From assembly GCF_963855985.1 (NCBI RefSeq), contig NC_087105.1:5582501-5646500 (forward strand): DNA of 64,000 nucleotides, given 5' to 3'. Positions 23,186 to 36,000 of this stretch are shown here, piece by piece. Position 1 is the stretch's first letter. Each line of letters opens with the position of its first letter. Below the pieces are notes generated by a model. The model was given only the letters and a program-made list of their open reading frames with translations. It had not been told where the DNA came from and searched no databases. This stretch comes from Ostrinia nubilalis (taxonomy: Eukaryota > Arthropoda > Insecta > Lepidoptera > Crambidae). The position numbers and the translations under genes were made by a program.

Positions 23186-23539
23186 GTATTATTTTAATAA
23201 CACACCATGATAGTTACAGTAGGTACAACTGAGCTGACAACACATTAGACTAACTTTTTGTTTTTTCAAATTAAAATAGCACTTAATACAAGTCATAAGG
23301 AGCAACCGACCCGAATATTATCGGCATCGCTATGTGTGTGGCCCAGGTATTAAAAGCTATGTATGTTCCTCGGAATACCTGATGGAAAGTATCTATTAGC
23401 TGGCTTATATAGCATTAGGTGGGTAACAAATAGTAGACCTGATTTTCGTAGATGATAAATAATTTCAACAGCTTATACCTTCAAACATCCGCGGTTCTGT
23501 TCATTTTTGAAGGCAATGCTACCCAGCAGTTCGTTGGTT

Positions 23540-23640
23540 CGTTCGTTTCAGCCGAAAGACGTGCACTGCTGGACAAAGGCCTCCCCCAAGGATTTCCTCA
23601 AAGACCGGTTCTGCGCCGCACGCATCCAGGCACCTCCCGC
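23540..23640 (+). repeat. RTE-type 3' tail fragment
   Basis: TTTCAGCCGAAAGACGTGCA and the following CTGCTGGACAAAGGCCTCCC match the non-coding 3' tail recurring in lepidopteran RTE/SINE elements (compare the foldback arms at 3281-3330). Confidence 0.6.
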
Positions 23641-23734
23641 GACCTTCACCCAGCTGTTACCAGTAGGCAACCTATTGTGAGAGCAGGCAGGCGAACTTCA
23701 TCATTGAAATCTCAGTATCGATGACCTACACTGA

Positions 23735-23862
23735 ACTGTCCCACCAAACTCATTGACGGGGGGGGCGCCACCATCATTCTAGTTACCAACATGGCAAAAA
23801 TCGGAACGAGCAATCTGGTATTGACGGTGGCGCCCCGCTATCAATGTCAAGGGTAGGACAGT
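23735..23862. mobile_element. Small MITE upstream of BPNT1
   Basis: ACTGTCCCACC and its inverse GGGTAGGACAGT close a 128-base unit; internal GGCGCCACC / GGTGGCGCC also pair. It ends 150 bases before the BPNT1 ATG. Confidence 0.6.
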
Positions 23863-24012
23863 TCTGTGTACCGGGTCTATACCTTTTTAGTCTTTGGTTT
23901 TGACAGTTGACATAACAAACATATGACATTGACAGTTCTATGCAAAGTGGCAAAGTGGAGAGCGAGATAATTTTGTTTTTAGTTTCTTAACAATATTTAC
24001 AAGTTTAGAACC

Positions 24013-26711
24013 ATGTCCTCAACTGTTCCACTTATTGTGAGATTATTAGCTTCTTCAGTTTCGGTCGCTAATAGAGCAGGAAAAATTGTTCGAGATGTTA
24101 TGAGCAAAGGAGAACTTGGCATAGTTGAAAAGGTTTGTTATTTCGATTCATTGTGTTACGTATCTTTATTTTTTGTATGAATTGTGCCAATAAGGAAGTT
24201 ATTTTAAACTTCCAGTATGTTACATTCAAAAGTTGATTGACTAGATATATTAAAAAGGTGTTCGGAGTATTTTTGTTACCTCTAAAATTCTCATTGTCAC
24301 TTTTTCGACGCCTTTCACTATGTGTTATAATGAAATTGATTGAATACAATAAGGTCAATATAATTGACTGCATGACCATATCAAATTTTAATTATTTAGT
24401 CTTCCAAATTGTTCATAAAAGCATTGAAACCTTTTAAATTATTTTTGTAATACAATTGTTTTCTAATAACATTATCATGAAAAGTGGCTATTATTTTAAA
24501 TTATAATAAATAACTTTACACTATTTTATAGGGTAAAGATGATTACCAAACTGAAGCTGACAGATCTGCTCAAAAATGTATTATAGCAGCACTATCTGCT
24601 CAGTTTCCCAAACTGAGCATAATTGGTGAGGAAGACAGTCCAGAAAATGATGTAAGTAATCCAAAATATACTGCTAACTATGGTTCAAAAATAGATCAAT
24701 ATTTTGTTTGTAGTTATTTCATAATAAATGTCATCTTTTTTCAGACGGAAGTTCCAACCGATTGGCTCGTGGTTGATGCAGACAAGGAGGTGCTGACTTT
24801 GAACTGCCCTACCAACCTCCAGGGTGTGAAGGAGGAAGATATAGTTGTATGGGTTGATCCTCTTGATGGCACTTCAGAGTATACTCAAGGTAATTGTGAG
24901 CCATTAGATTTTATTCAAAATAATTTTGATCAGTGTAAATCACAATTTTATTTAATTTAATCTTGTAAATACTTTTTATAAATAGTAATTGATTGATTTA
25001 TGACTGACCAGTAAGTATTAAATTATTCTTGTATGAATAATTTTAGGTGCCCTAATGTTGAAGAGGAATCATTGGGAAAGATGGAAAATGTATTTAATGC
25101 ATCCATTTATTAGTATCAAGTGGTATTTAAGTTTACTGCAATCAAACTATGGTAAATGAACTGAAAATTAGTGGGATTAGAGGTGCTAACATTTTGAAAA
25201 TGTTTCAATACATACATAGGTACATTTGCATGCAATATTTAGCATTTACATTATTTATGATTATTTAACCAACACATTTCAACAGTTTTAATCCAATCCT
25301 TAAATATTTGGTATGTGCTCTAACTGCTCTAAGCACTAAAGTGTGTGCTCTATTTCATTTTGTAACAGTGCCACAAGAAGTTCAGCTCCTGACATAGGTC
25401 CCATTTAGATCACAACTCTATCAAAAATATTGTAGATTTTAACAAAGAAACCTATGAAGGATATTATACTACACACGTAATGTTATCCTACCTGCCAATG
25501 AAATATTCTAGATGGTTCTACTGACTAATCTTATCTCATCTCTTGAGAAGCGAGCTACAGTACAGATATTTTGTGATCCATAGTAGATCAAAATTGTATA
25601 TTATTGTATAGATAATGAGAATTAAGATTTTTTTAATTAAATATTATTTAAGGGAATTATTAATACACATTACATTAGGTAAAATATTTTTGAAAAAATC
25701 CAGATACAATTAATGATATATGGGAATAAACATATAGTTTGATAATGAAATAGGTACAGTTTTCTAAAACTTCACACAACATGATTATAAATATTGGCCT
25801 TGTCTTAACATCTTGTTTCTCAACCTGTTGCACTGTACTAAATTACGAAACTGCACTGTTTCTAAAAATCCATAATAATTAAAAAATTTAATGAAATTAG
25901 GCAATTTAACACTATCACTGTAGTTTAGTTTGTTTCGGGCTTGAAGGTGTTTTAATTGAGTGTTCTTTGTGTTTATCAAACTACAAGTGAATTAACAAAG
26001 CCATTGATACTTTGTAAATAAAACATCATGAACTAAATATTTATTTGTGACTCAGTTCACTTGTCACATGCACGTCATTGTTACAGGTTTTCTAGAACAT
26101 GTAACTGTATTAATTGGAATATCTGTCAATGAGGAGCCTGTAGCTGGAGTGATCCACCAGCCCTACTATAAGTCGATGATTGGGGGCGAGAAAAAAATGG
26201 GCAGGACAATATGGGGACTCAAAGACGCGGGCGTCGGGGGCTTCACGCCCGCCCCGCCTCCCGACTCTCTCATAATAACTACCACCAGAAGCCACTCCAA
26301 TCCCTTGGTAGAAAAAGCTCTTCAGGTTATGAACGCTTCTCAAATTCTGAGAGTGGGTGGTGCTGGTTATAAGGTATTTTGTTAATATTTTCAGTTGGAA
26401 TTTATAGAAAAATAAGTAACGAAGTTTATTATACAATATACCCATTTCAGGTGCTACAATTATTGGAAGGGAAAGCTTCTGTCTATGTTTTTGCTAGTGG
26501 TGGATGCAAGAAATGGGATACCTGTGCGCCAGAGGCGATCCTGTCTGCCTCCGGCGGCACGCTCAGCGACATGCTGGGCAACCGGTACAAGTACGGCGCG
26601 TCCGTGGGCAAGCCCAACAAGACGGGCGTGCTCGCCGCCGCCAACCCAGAACTCTACAACTACGCCTTGAGCAGAATACCACAAGAGCTCAAAGAAGCTC
26701 TAGCGAAATGA
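24013..26711 (+). CDS. BPNT1: 3'(2'),5'-bisphosphate nucleotidase 1, 5 exons
   Basis: The enzyme removes the 3' phosphate from PAP (and PAPS), the by-product of sulfotransfer, in the cytosol; it is a Mg-dependent, Li-sensitive phosphatase. Exons: 24013-24132, 24532-24651, 24745-24889, 26087-26373, 26451-26711; 933 bases, 310 residues, close to vertebrate BPNT1 (308). Metal-site motifs in order: GEED (residues 72-75), VDPLDGTSEYTQG (DPLDGT at 118-123) and WDTCAPEAIL (246-255). The ATG is followed by MSSTVPLIVRLLASSVSVAN, the usual N-terminal helix. The last exon is GC-rich. AATAAA at 26792-26797 gives an 80-base 3' UTR. Intron 3 (24890-26086) has no recognisable repeat or exon. Confidence 0.94.
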
Positions 26712-27038
26712 GATCGTACGTCCGCGTAAGCGCATTATCGTTATTGTTTACTTACTATGTACAAGGTACACAAATCAGGTGATAATATGAAAATAAAAAA
26801 TGTTTTCGAAACAAGTGTTTTAATAAATGGTAAAAAAAAACTAAAAACAAATTATTTGTAAACATCACAACAATCTTAATATTAAAATCGTTACTTACTT
26901 ATTGTAATAATACCGTGATCATTAAAAAATGCTAAAATAGAAATGCATATTCTTGGCAACAGTGAATGGTTAATTTTAATTATAAATAATGAATTAAGCT
27001 ATCAAATGCTTAAAACTATCAGGCATTTATTTGAACAC
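26712..27038. terminator. Short convergent gap between BPNT1 and the acyl-CoA synthetase
   Basis: It holds the BPNT1 poly(A) signal (26792) and, on the minus strand, AATAAA at 27031-27026, only about 8 bases past the synthetase stop codon; this would give an unusually short 3' UTR unless a later signal is used. Nothing else is seen. Confidence 0.5.
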
Positions 27039-30000
27039 TTACAGTTTGCTCTTTGGTATATCAAGCATTTTCTTCAATTCTCGCCTAAGAATTTTCCCTG
27101 CTGGGGTTTTGGGAATTTCATCTATAAAACGGATACCTCCACGTAAATATTTGGTGGGTGAAACCTGTAAACGACAATCAAACATTAGAAGCCAGATAAT
27201 ACGAGATATTGGTATTATCACTAAGCAAAGTTCAAAGATAACTAATGATACGAATTAGTTATCTGATGATATGGGCAGGCATTTGTGTCGCTCACGCGAA
27301 TTTTAATCTTTAAACCGCAATATCATAGCAAGATAAACTGTGTAATAGGGAAATGGTTGATTTACTTTAAGGTTATTCCAGGGAAACCTATAATTAGCCA
27401 TACATACAATTAAGTTACTTTAAGATTTACTCGTTGTGGTTTCTAAATAAAATAAAAATAAAATAGAAATACCAATTCACTTTTAATTGCTTTATACATT
27501 GGAAAGCATTTTGTATAGTCTACTTGAACACAGGTCTGCGTATGTTATTCTGCCTTTACTGATACGCCATCTCGCCGGGGTTATTGTGGTTTCTTATACC
27601 CGTTCACTTTATAGCCGTATTTTTTTGTCTATTCCACTTTGATCACTGGGTGGTCAAAGTGGACTCCAGGCGACACTTTTGTGTCCTTTGATCACCTATC
27701 ATATGGATAAGATCTTCTAGGATCAAAGTGGACTTCTTATACATGGGTGATCAAAGGACAATAAAGTGTCGCTTGATTACTACTTTTATTACTTGGGTGA
27801 TCAAAGTGGAATATACCTTTTTTGAGAGCAGTCCACCTGTGGCCTAATTCACGTATTTTGACACAGTCAAAATCTCGTTGACGTTTAGAAGTCGTCCTAT
27901 TGAAAAACAGTTCGTTTTTTTCGCTCGCCGCATGTGACAGTGGCAACACGTGTTTCAGGTGTTTAAGTGGAAAAATCAAATTCTAACGTAGTTTAACTAA
28001 AAAAAAAACTCAATTTTAAGCTTAGTTATTTTAATAATTAACAACAGGTGACGGATTTATCTGGTAAAACCGTAAGTAGAATGGAATTAACTCCTCCCGA
28101 TCCCCCGGATCCTCCGGATCCGGCCTCCTGTTCAATGGACATTTCTCAACCACTGTTTTCCCAAGCCGCAACAAAACGCCGCCTGGATTCGGAGGTTCCT
28201 TCTGAACCCGCGAAGAGATCCAACAACCCATCTGCTGCAATGTCATCTCCAAGCAGCCAACCGGTGTACACGCACCCATCTCTTGTTATCGCACCAAAAG
28301 TCTACAGTGACCTTGACAAAGGCCCTTTTATTGTCCACGTGTCCCGCATCGAAACCGAGCCCAATGCCCCAACTTTCATCCAGCCAATTAGGTTTGGAAA
28401 ATTTTTGGTCAATAACAAAATTAAGGACGTGATCAACGATGGTATCAAAAAAATTGGGAGAAACAGAATCTCTGTTGAGTTCACATCTGCCAGTGCTGCC
28501 AACAAATTTTTGAGTAGCGAGATTCTATCCCTTTGCAAGTACTCAGCAACAATCCCGACGTACAACGTGACCCGTATGGGCCTCATTAAACAGATCCCCT
28601 CCGATCTTCCAATGGAAGAGCTTGCGGAGTCATTGACGATTCCTGACGGATGTGGCATCCTGCTAAAAGCCCGCCGTCTAAACAGGAAAGTGACCACAGA
28701 CGGGCAAGCGTCCTGGGTCCCCACCCAATCGGTAGTCGTGACATTTAAGGGACAGGTTTTGCCAAAACGAGTATTTCTGTTCCATAACTCAATTCCAGTT
28801 GAGACATACCAGCTCCCAACTATTCAGTGCCTCAACTGCTGCCGCTTTGGCCATGTCAAAGCCCAGTGCAGGTCGAAGGCTAGATGTTTTCGTTGCACGC
28901 AACCCCACTCAGCGGATAACTGTGATATTACCGAAGAAAAGGCCACATGCATTCACTGCACAGGACCTCACTTTGCTCTTAACAAATCCTGTCCAGAGCA
29001 CTCCAGACAAAAAGCTATTAAAATTGCTATGTCACAGGATAATATCTCCTACGCTGAGGCTTCGGCCATGTACCCAACCACTCGTAGGTCTTATGCCGAC
29101 ATAACAAAGTCCCCATCCTCACAACCCCTACCCTCTCCATCCCAAACACTCCATTCACAAACATCCCACCTACCTCTCTCCTACAAGAAAACCATACCCC
29201 GCTCCCCCCGCTCTCACGCGCCGTTAGGAAAAGGCTACGACCGGCAGGCACACCAGGCCATTATTGGCAATTGTGCTTCTAGCCTTCCTAATGGGTGCGC
29301 CCTTACCGACAATCCTCCATCGTCCTTCTCAGACGACATAAACCTTTTAGATCTTGTCCTAACCCTCATCCTCCGTGTTGTTACCCAACACAAAGACAGT
29401 ATACCGTCCAACGTTGCTCAAAAACTTTCCCAAATCTCTCAGATATCTAATTACAATGGCAATTCAGGCGGTTCAGTGGAACTGTCAGAGCATTAGAAGA
29501 AAAAAACACGAACTTTCCTACCTAATCAATAAATACTCTCCGTCGTTCATAGCCGTCTCGGAGACCTGGTTAGTTCCGGATTCACACTTCCGTGTATCTG
29601 GCTATTCATGTCTCCGGGATGATAGAAACGATGGATACGCAGGAAGCGCCTTTCTTGTAAGGCGCTCCCTCTCCTATTCCCAACTCCCTCTTCCTCCGCA
29701 TAGCCAGGACATTAATGCCGTGGCTGTGCGAATTTTCGACCTTTCAATCCTATCCGTTTACATTCCCCGTCCTAACTCATCCTCCCTTAATGAACTGCGT
29801 ACAGCCATTCTGGCTCTTCCTCCTCCCGTCCTTATCCTAGGCGACCTTAATGCTCACAATACTGCATGGGGCTCCTATCACACGGACTCCCCAGGATCTT
29901 TACTCTTAGACCTCCTTGACGATCTAAATCTATGCGTCCTAAACAACGGCTGTTCAACTAGAAGATGCCTCCCATCTCAAAATCCAGCCACCGCCGTGGA

Positions 30001-33000
30001 TGTATCTTTTTGCTCTCCTAACCTTACGTCACTTCTCTCATGGAATGTTCTAAAAAGCACTTTTGGCAGCGACCATTTCCCCATTTTGTTAACTATCCCT
30101 AATAAATCATCCCCAACCGTCCGTCCCCCTCCTCTACTACGATATAAATTAAATAATGCTGATTGGTCAGCCTTCTCAGTATCAGTAAATAATAAATTAG
30201 ACTCACTTCCCTCAATCTCCCCTTTAAATTCAATTTCAGTGTATGAACACTTTACAAACATCCTCCGGATGTCAGCAGATGAACATTTCCCTCAAAAGAA
30301 TCCTACACATAAGACCTCCCCCCCTTGGTGGGATGCGGAATGTTCAGCTGCCATTCGGAAACGCAAAGAGGCGGAAAAACGTTATAACAGGTCTATGACA
30401 ATGGAGAACTTTCTGCTCTACCAGCAGACAGCAGCCCAGACAAGGAAATTTTTATCGCAGAAGAAAAAGCTAGGATGGACCCGTTTCTGCGAGAATATGT
30501 CTCCCAGGACGCCCTCTTCTGTAGTGTGGAAGCAGATTAGAAGGTACCGCCAATCCCTTTCTCCATCCAACGCTCCCTCAAACAATCCCTCTATTTGGTT
30601 GGAAGAATTTGCAGATAAATTAGCTCCTCCTTTTGTCCCCTTTATAGACTGCTTCCCATCCAGCTCCTCTGTGCCTATTCCCCCAACTGGTAATTTAGAT
30701 TCCCCTTTTTCTGCTGACGAACTCCTTTGTGCCCTTAGTGGGCTAACTGATTCGTCTCCCGGAGCCGATGGATTGCCATATTCCTTTTTAGTTAACTCTC
30801 CCCCTAGAGCTAAATCTTTCTTTCTTCAACTAGTCAACAACTTCTTTGACCTAGGAACCGTCCCTGACTCTTGGAAGGAACAAATTGTAATTCCTATACC
30901 GAAGCCAGGGAAGGATCCTTTAGAACATAACTCCTATCGCCCTATAGCCTTATCCTCTGCCCTACTAAAAGTTATGGAGCATATGATCAGAAACCGCCTG
31001 GAGTGGTTCATGGAGTCTCACGGTATCCTAGCAAAGTCTCAATTCGGTTTCCGCAAAGGTCTGAGCACTCTGGACAGTCTTAGTATTTTAACCACCGACA
31101 TCAGACTGGCTTTCAAGAATAAGGAGTACTTAGTGGGTGTTTTTTTGGACATATCTTCCGCTTACGATAACGTCTTACTTCCAGTACTCAGGCAAAAGTT
31201 GCTACATCTGAGTGGCTCGGAGAAGTTGGTTCGTTTCATCAGTAACTCGTTAATGGCAAGAACTGTCTCAATAAAATGTCAAAACATCACATCCCCTCCC
31301 CGTCTACTCTGGAAAGGCCTACCTCAAGGTTCCGTTCTCAGTCCACTCCTATACAGCATTTATACCTATGACCTTGACCAAGCTGTCGATTCTTTCTGCA
31401 ACATCCTTCAGTACGCCGATGATATTGCCCTTTACATCTCATCTAAATCGATAGACGAGGCAACTACTCGCCTTAATTCCGCTCTAAGCTATCTCAGTGA
31501 CTGGATGCTCTCCCACGGCCTATCCATCTCTGTTCCGAAATGCTGTTGCGTTACCTTTACTCGGAAACGACACACTCCGAACATAGAGGTATTTATAGAC
31601 GGTGACCTTATTCCCTGCTGCAACCAGGTCAAATTTTTGGGTCTGACTCTAGACTGTAGACTGTCAGGTGTCGCTCATTTTAACTCCATCCTTAAAAAGG
31701 CGGAAAATGGAATTAACGTAATTCGCGCCCTTTCAGGCACTTGGTGGGGGGCCCACCCTTACTCTCAAAAGCTCCTTTATAACGCCATTGTGCGCAGTCA
31801 TTTTGACTACGCGTCTTTTCTTTTGGACCCTTGTAACAAAGCAGCCCTTGATAGATTATCCAAAACACAATCAAAGTGCTTACGCATAATTTTGGGAGCA
31901 ATGAAATCTTCGCCTATAAATGCGTTACAAGTAGAGTGCGTTGACCCTCCCCTCTATTTGCGTAGGCAGTACCTCAGCGACCGTTTCTTTGCTAAGGTCG
32001 CTCAGAATGCCTCTCATCCACTTTTAAAAAAACTTGAGCTTCTCTCGTCTTCTAACATTTCATCTTCTTCTTTTCAAAAGACACCTTGCATTTTGCTGAG
32101 CTTCCAAAAATTTAGTCGTCTTCCATGCCCCATTACAAAAACTCCTGTTTTCCCTCTCTTCTCCAATAGCTTTGAATCTTTAATATTTCAACCGCCTGTT
32201 ATTTTAAATTTCGGTATTTCTAAAGATTCCCCTGCCGCACCCCAAGAATTCAGAATTATTTTATCCGAACACTGGCAAGGCTGGCTCACGATGTACACAG
32301 ATGCGTCCAAGCTCGCTGATGACGGCTGCGTCGGCGCCGCAGTGTGGATACCTGTGTACAAAATCGCTCTTAGTTACAAATGTCCCCCAGTGACATCGGT
32401 TTTTACCGGTGAAGCAGTGGCAATTTTAGAAGCAATTCTATACGCTAAATCTCACTCATTAAATAATGCTTTAATTTTTTCGGACTCCCTAAGTTGTCTC
32501 CAATCGATTCTGGCTAATACTTTTAAGTCTAAAGTTAAATTTCCAACCGTCTTAAAAATAAGAGAAGCTCTTTTTGATTGCCGTTCGAAGGGTATAAATA
32601 TCGTTTTGGCTTGGATCCCTAGTCACAGAGGAATTCCAGGAAACGAATCTGTTGACTCATGCGCAAAACATGCTATATCCTCTGGCTCCCTAGAGCACTA
32701 CTCACTATTCTCTCATGACGCTGCATCCCTCTCCCTAGCCCATCTTTATAAATCGTGGAGAACTCATTGGGACAATTCAAAAAGGATGGTTGGCAAATAC
32801 TATGCAGACATTCAAAACGATATTCCCCCTAGACCCTGGTTTTTTAAACACAAATACTTACCAAAAAGTTCTGTATCAATTATATGTCGACTGCGAATTG
32901 GTCATGCGTGTACTCCGGTTCACCTTGCGAAGATGCACATAAAGGATAGTTCCTTATGCGAATGCGGCTTAGACGAAGGCACAACTAATCACATTTTCTT

Positions 33001-36000
33001 CAATTGTCCAAACGTAGGTTCCTCCTTATTTGATTTCCTTCCTGAAAGCGTTCCTCGCCCTACTAATATTAAATGTTTATTAAATTCTATGGACCCACCG
33101 CTTTTGAAACTACTATCAAAATTTATTCAATCCCGCAAAATTCGTTTGTAGGTAACCGAAATTTTTTTCTTTCCTCTCCCAATCTTTCGTCCCACCTACC
33201 CCCTTCCTTACATTTTAATTTCTATGTTATGTATCTATTTGTGGTGTCTCAATTTGTGTTGTCTTTTTTGTTATAGGTACACAAATAATAATTTTGCTTA
33301 TTATTAGAAACGTTAAATATTTTTGTTTTTTGTAAACCCTGTTACTTTGTCAAAACTGTTTACGTGACATTGGCGAAATCATGGTTCTCAAAACCAAGCC
33401 GTTGCCATAAAAAAAGAAGAAGAAGAAGAAAAACAGTTCTAAGTCTGTATTCACAAGGGTAATTTCGATAGAACGATTACTCGATGGGATCGCAACTCAG
33501 CGATTTGTTGTCGTTGAAGTTTTGTTACGTGAATAAGGCTACTGAGCTTGTGCTCAATGAGGGCTATCGTTTTTATACTTAACAGTTGGCACCCCTGGCG
33601 ATTGACAGGACCTTACTCTACAGTGGCGCCATCTTGATGAGTGCAAATGCGATAGTCCTCCTACCACTTTAGCGCTCACCAGTTGGTGCCACTGTCTTCG
33701 CTACTATTGTCTGGTCCGTGAGCACGTAGAATTTTGTCCAATGACCCCAAGCTACCCATCCTTATCGCTCGCGCGTAATTATGTTGCTGTCGCGCTCGCA
33801 CACTCACTGCGGGCGCCCGTCGCACAGTCGCGACAGCAATATAATTACGTGCGAGCGATAAGGATGGGTAGCTTGGGGTCATTGGACAAAATTCTACGCG
33901 CTCACGGACCAGACTATAGCAAGTGACAGGACCTTACTCTACAGTGGCGCTAACTGGTGAGCGCTAAAACGATAGCCCTCATTGGAACGAGGGCGCGTCT
34001 CACCTTGGAGGCCACGTGGCGCAGCAGCTCGTCCTCGCTGACGGCGCTGCCGGGCGCGCGCACCACGAAGGCGGCGGGCAGCTCGCCGGCGCGCGCGTCG
34101 GGCACGCCCACCACGCCGCACTCCGCCACGCCGCCGTGCCGCAGCAGCACCGCCTCCAGCTCCGCCGGCGCCACCTGCAACGTTCGACGCTGCCCGTCAC
34201 TATCTGGATTCTGGACCACAGATCACAAACACTAAGGCCGGATTCCCACTATGCCGGACCGGCAGATCTCCCGGTCCGGTAAAATCGCCGGAAGGCCTAG
34301 CGGCGGTACAAATTGTATGAAGCTGTTCACATTATCCCGGATCCGGCTTTTTCGCCGAGCCCGGCATTTTTACCGAGCGTAAACGAGTTGCGCGGCCCCC
34401 GTCCGGCATAGTGGGAACCCGGCCTAAAGGGAGATGTGACAAGGGGGCGAGGCCGGTGTCACAGCAATATGCCCAAAAACAGAACACATTGCTCGTGAAA
34501 GCAATGATGACAGCGGCGACGTCATAATGTAAACAGTTTTGCTTGCGTATCTAGTACTAAAGATTATTTAAACTGAGTACCAATACCGCAGTGTTGAGCA
34601 CATATTTTGATTTATTTGTGTGTGTGAATTTCTAATGCGATACTGAGTTTCTAACTCAGTGCATTAGTTGTAGGGTTTCTGCTCGAGCTTTCTCGAACTC
34701 GAGAAAACTCGAGAAATTTGTCTTCATTCGAGACGAGAAAAAAATTACCGGAGCTCGAGAATTCTCGAGTTTCGATTTTGAAGCTTTAATATTCTTGAAA
34801 GCCGATTTTCTTAGACAAAAGTAAGTTTTTTTATTATTTAATAGGTCAACGTTGCTTTTAGACTGGCCTAGTCTTTCCTTTTTCAACTGATTTGATTTGC
34901 AAGTCATGATCTTAATTGAAACTAAGTAATAATGTTCACCAACAAGTATGCTATATTTATTATGTATGTTTAATCTGACTGAAAAATTTGTTAACTAGAC
35001 AGTTACCTTACCTATCAGACGTTAGGTTAGGTACTCGTACCTTCTCGCAAAGTTTATTCAAGTCGTAATCTGTAGGAAATTTAAAAATTTAATAAAAAGT
35101 TTTTTTTTGTTCATAAAAAAAAATATTTATTTATTTATTTAAGGACAGCTAACAAGACACACACAATCAACTGGAAAAAACATTGAAAACAATACGTTTT
35201 CATAGTGTAGCCTTAATTAAAAGCTGCCACGACATGTGCATAGATTGCGTGGAAGCGTGGTATCGACTAGTCTAAAAAAAATTGAAAATTTATTTTTTTA
35301 TTTATCGTAATTTTGCTATTTGGACTTGTGTTCTTTAGAAAACAAGTGATTCAATTGTAGCTCCAGATTTTTATTGTTATTTATCCTTAAAGTGCACGCG
35401 ACTTTATGACTTTTGTTATGATTATTAGTAAATATTATTATGAAAGAAGATTTTATTTTTTGTTTATTTCCTTACCAAAATAAGTGGTACTAAATTCTAA
35501 TATTGATTGTTGTGCATAAAAGTAGGTATATTAGAATAAAAAAACCTGTGTTTTTATTAAATTTCAACCGATTTCAGCAGTTTTCATTAAAAGACTCGAG
35601 ACCCGAGAAAACTCGAGACTTTGGCCTCGAGAATTCTCGAAACTCGAGAAAAAAAATAGGTCGAGAAATCAGAAACCCTAATTAGTTGGCATGATCTGAA
35701 CCCTTTTCAGAGCACGAGTACGAGTTACAAATATAGCTTGCCGGCCTTGCCGTGCCAGCACTTCAGGACAACATTCGATTGGTGCTGATAAGAAGTTATT
35801 TAAATGTTGCAATGGTCTTACAGGGCTCATGTTTTCGAGTCTGTATTGTATTTAAGACCTAATTGTATGACTATGACTATAATAAGCAGTACTTATTATG
35901 TATTATTCTGTGCTATAAGTAGCGTTATGAAAGTCACGAGAGTGTCACGTGCGAGACCTCGGTGATCCTATTGTGACGCGCCCCGCGACGCATCGACAGC

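Larger units (their letters stand above)
27914..33427 (+). mobile_element. Complete non-LTR retrotransposon (RNase H-bearing, I/R1-like), 5.5 kb
   Basis: Two overlapping ORFs are intact. GAAAAACAGTTC occurs at 27902-27913 and again at 33428-33439, a perfect 12-base target duplication. The 3' end is a short A run followed by repeated GAA triplets. The 5' UTR is about 165 bases, the 3' UTR about 275. Full length, both ORFs open and an unmutated duplication all suggest recent insertion. It lies antisense within the last intron of synthetase A. Confidence 0.92.

Noticed and set aside
33939..34282. Arg/Ala-rich frames opposite synthetase A exon 8
   Set aside because: Shadows of a GC-rich exon in other frames.
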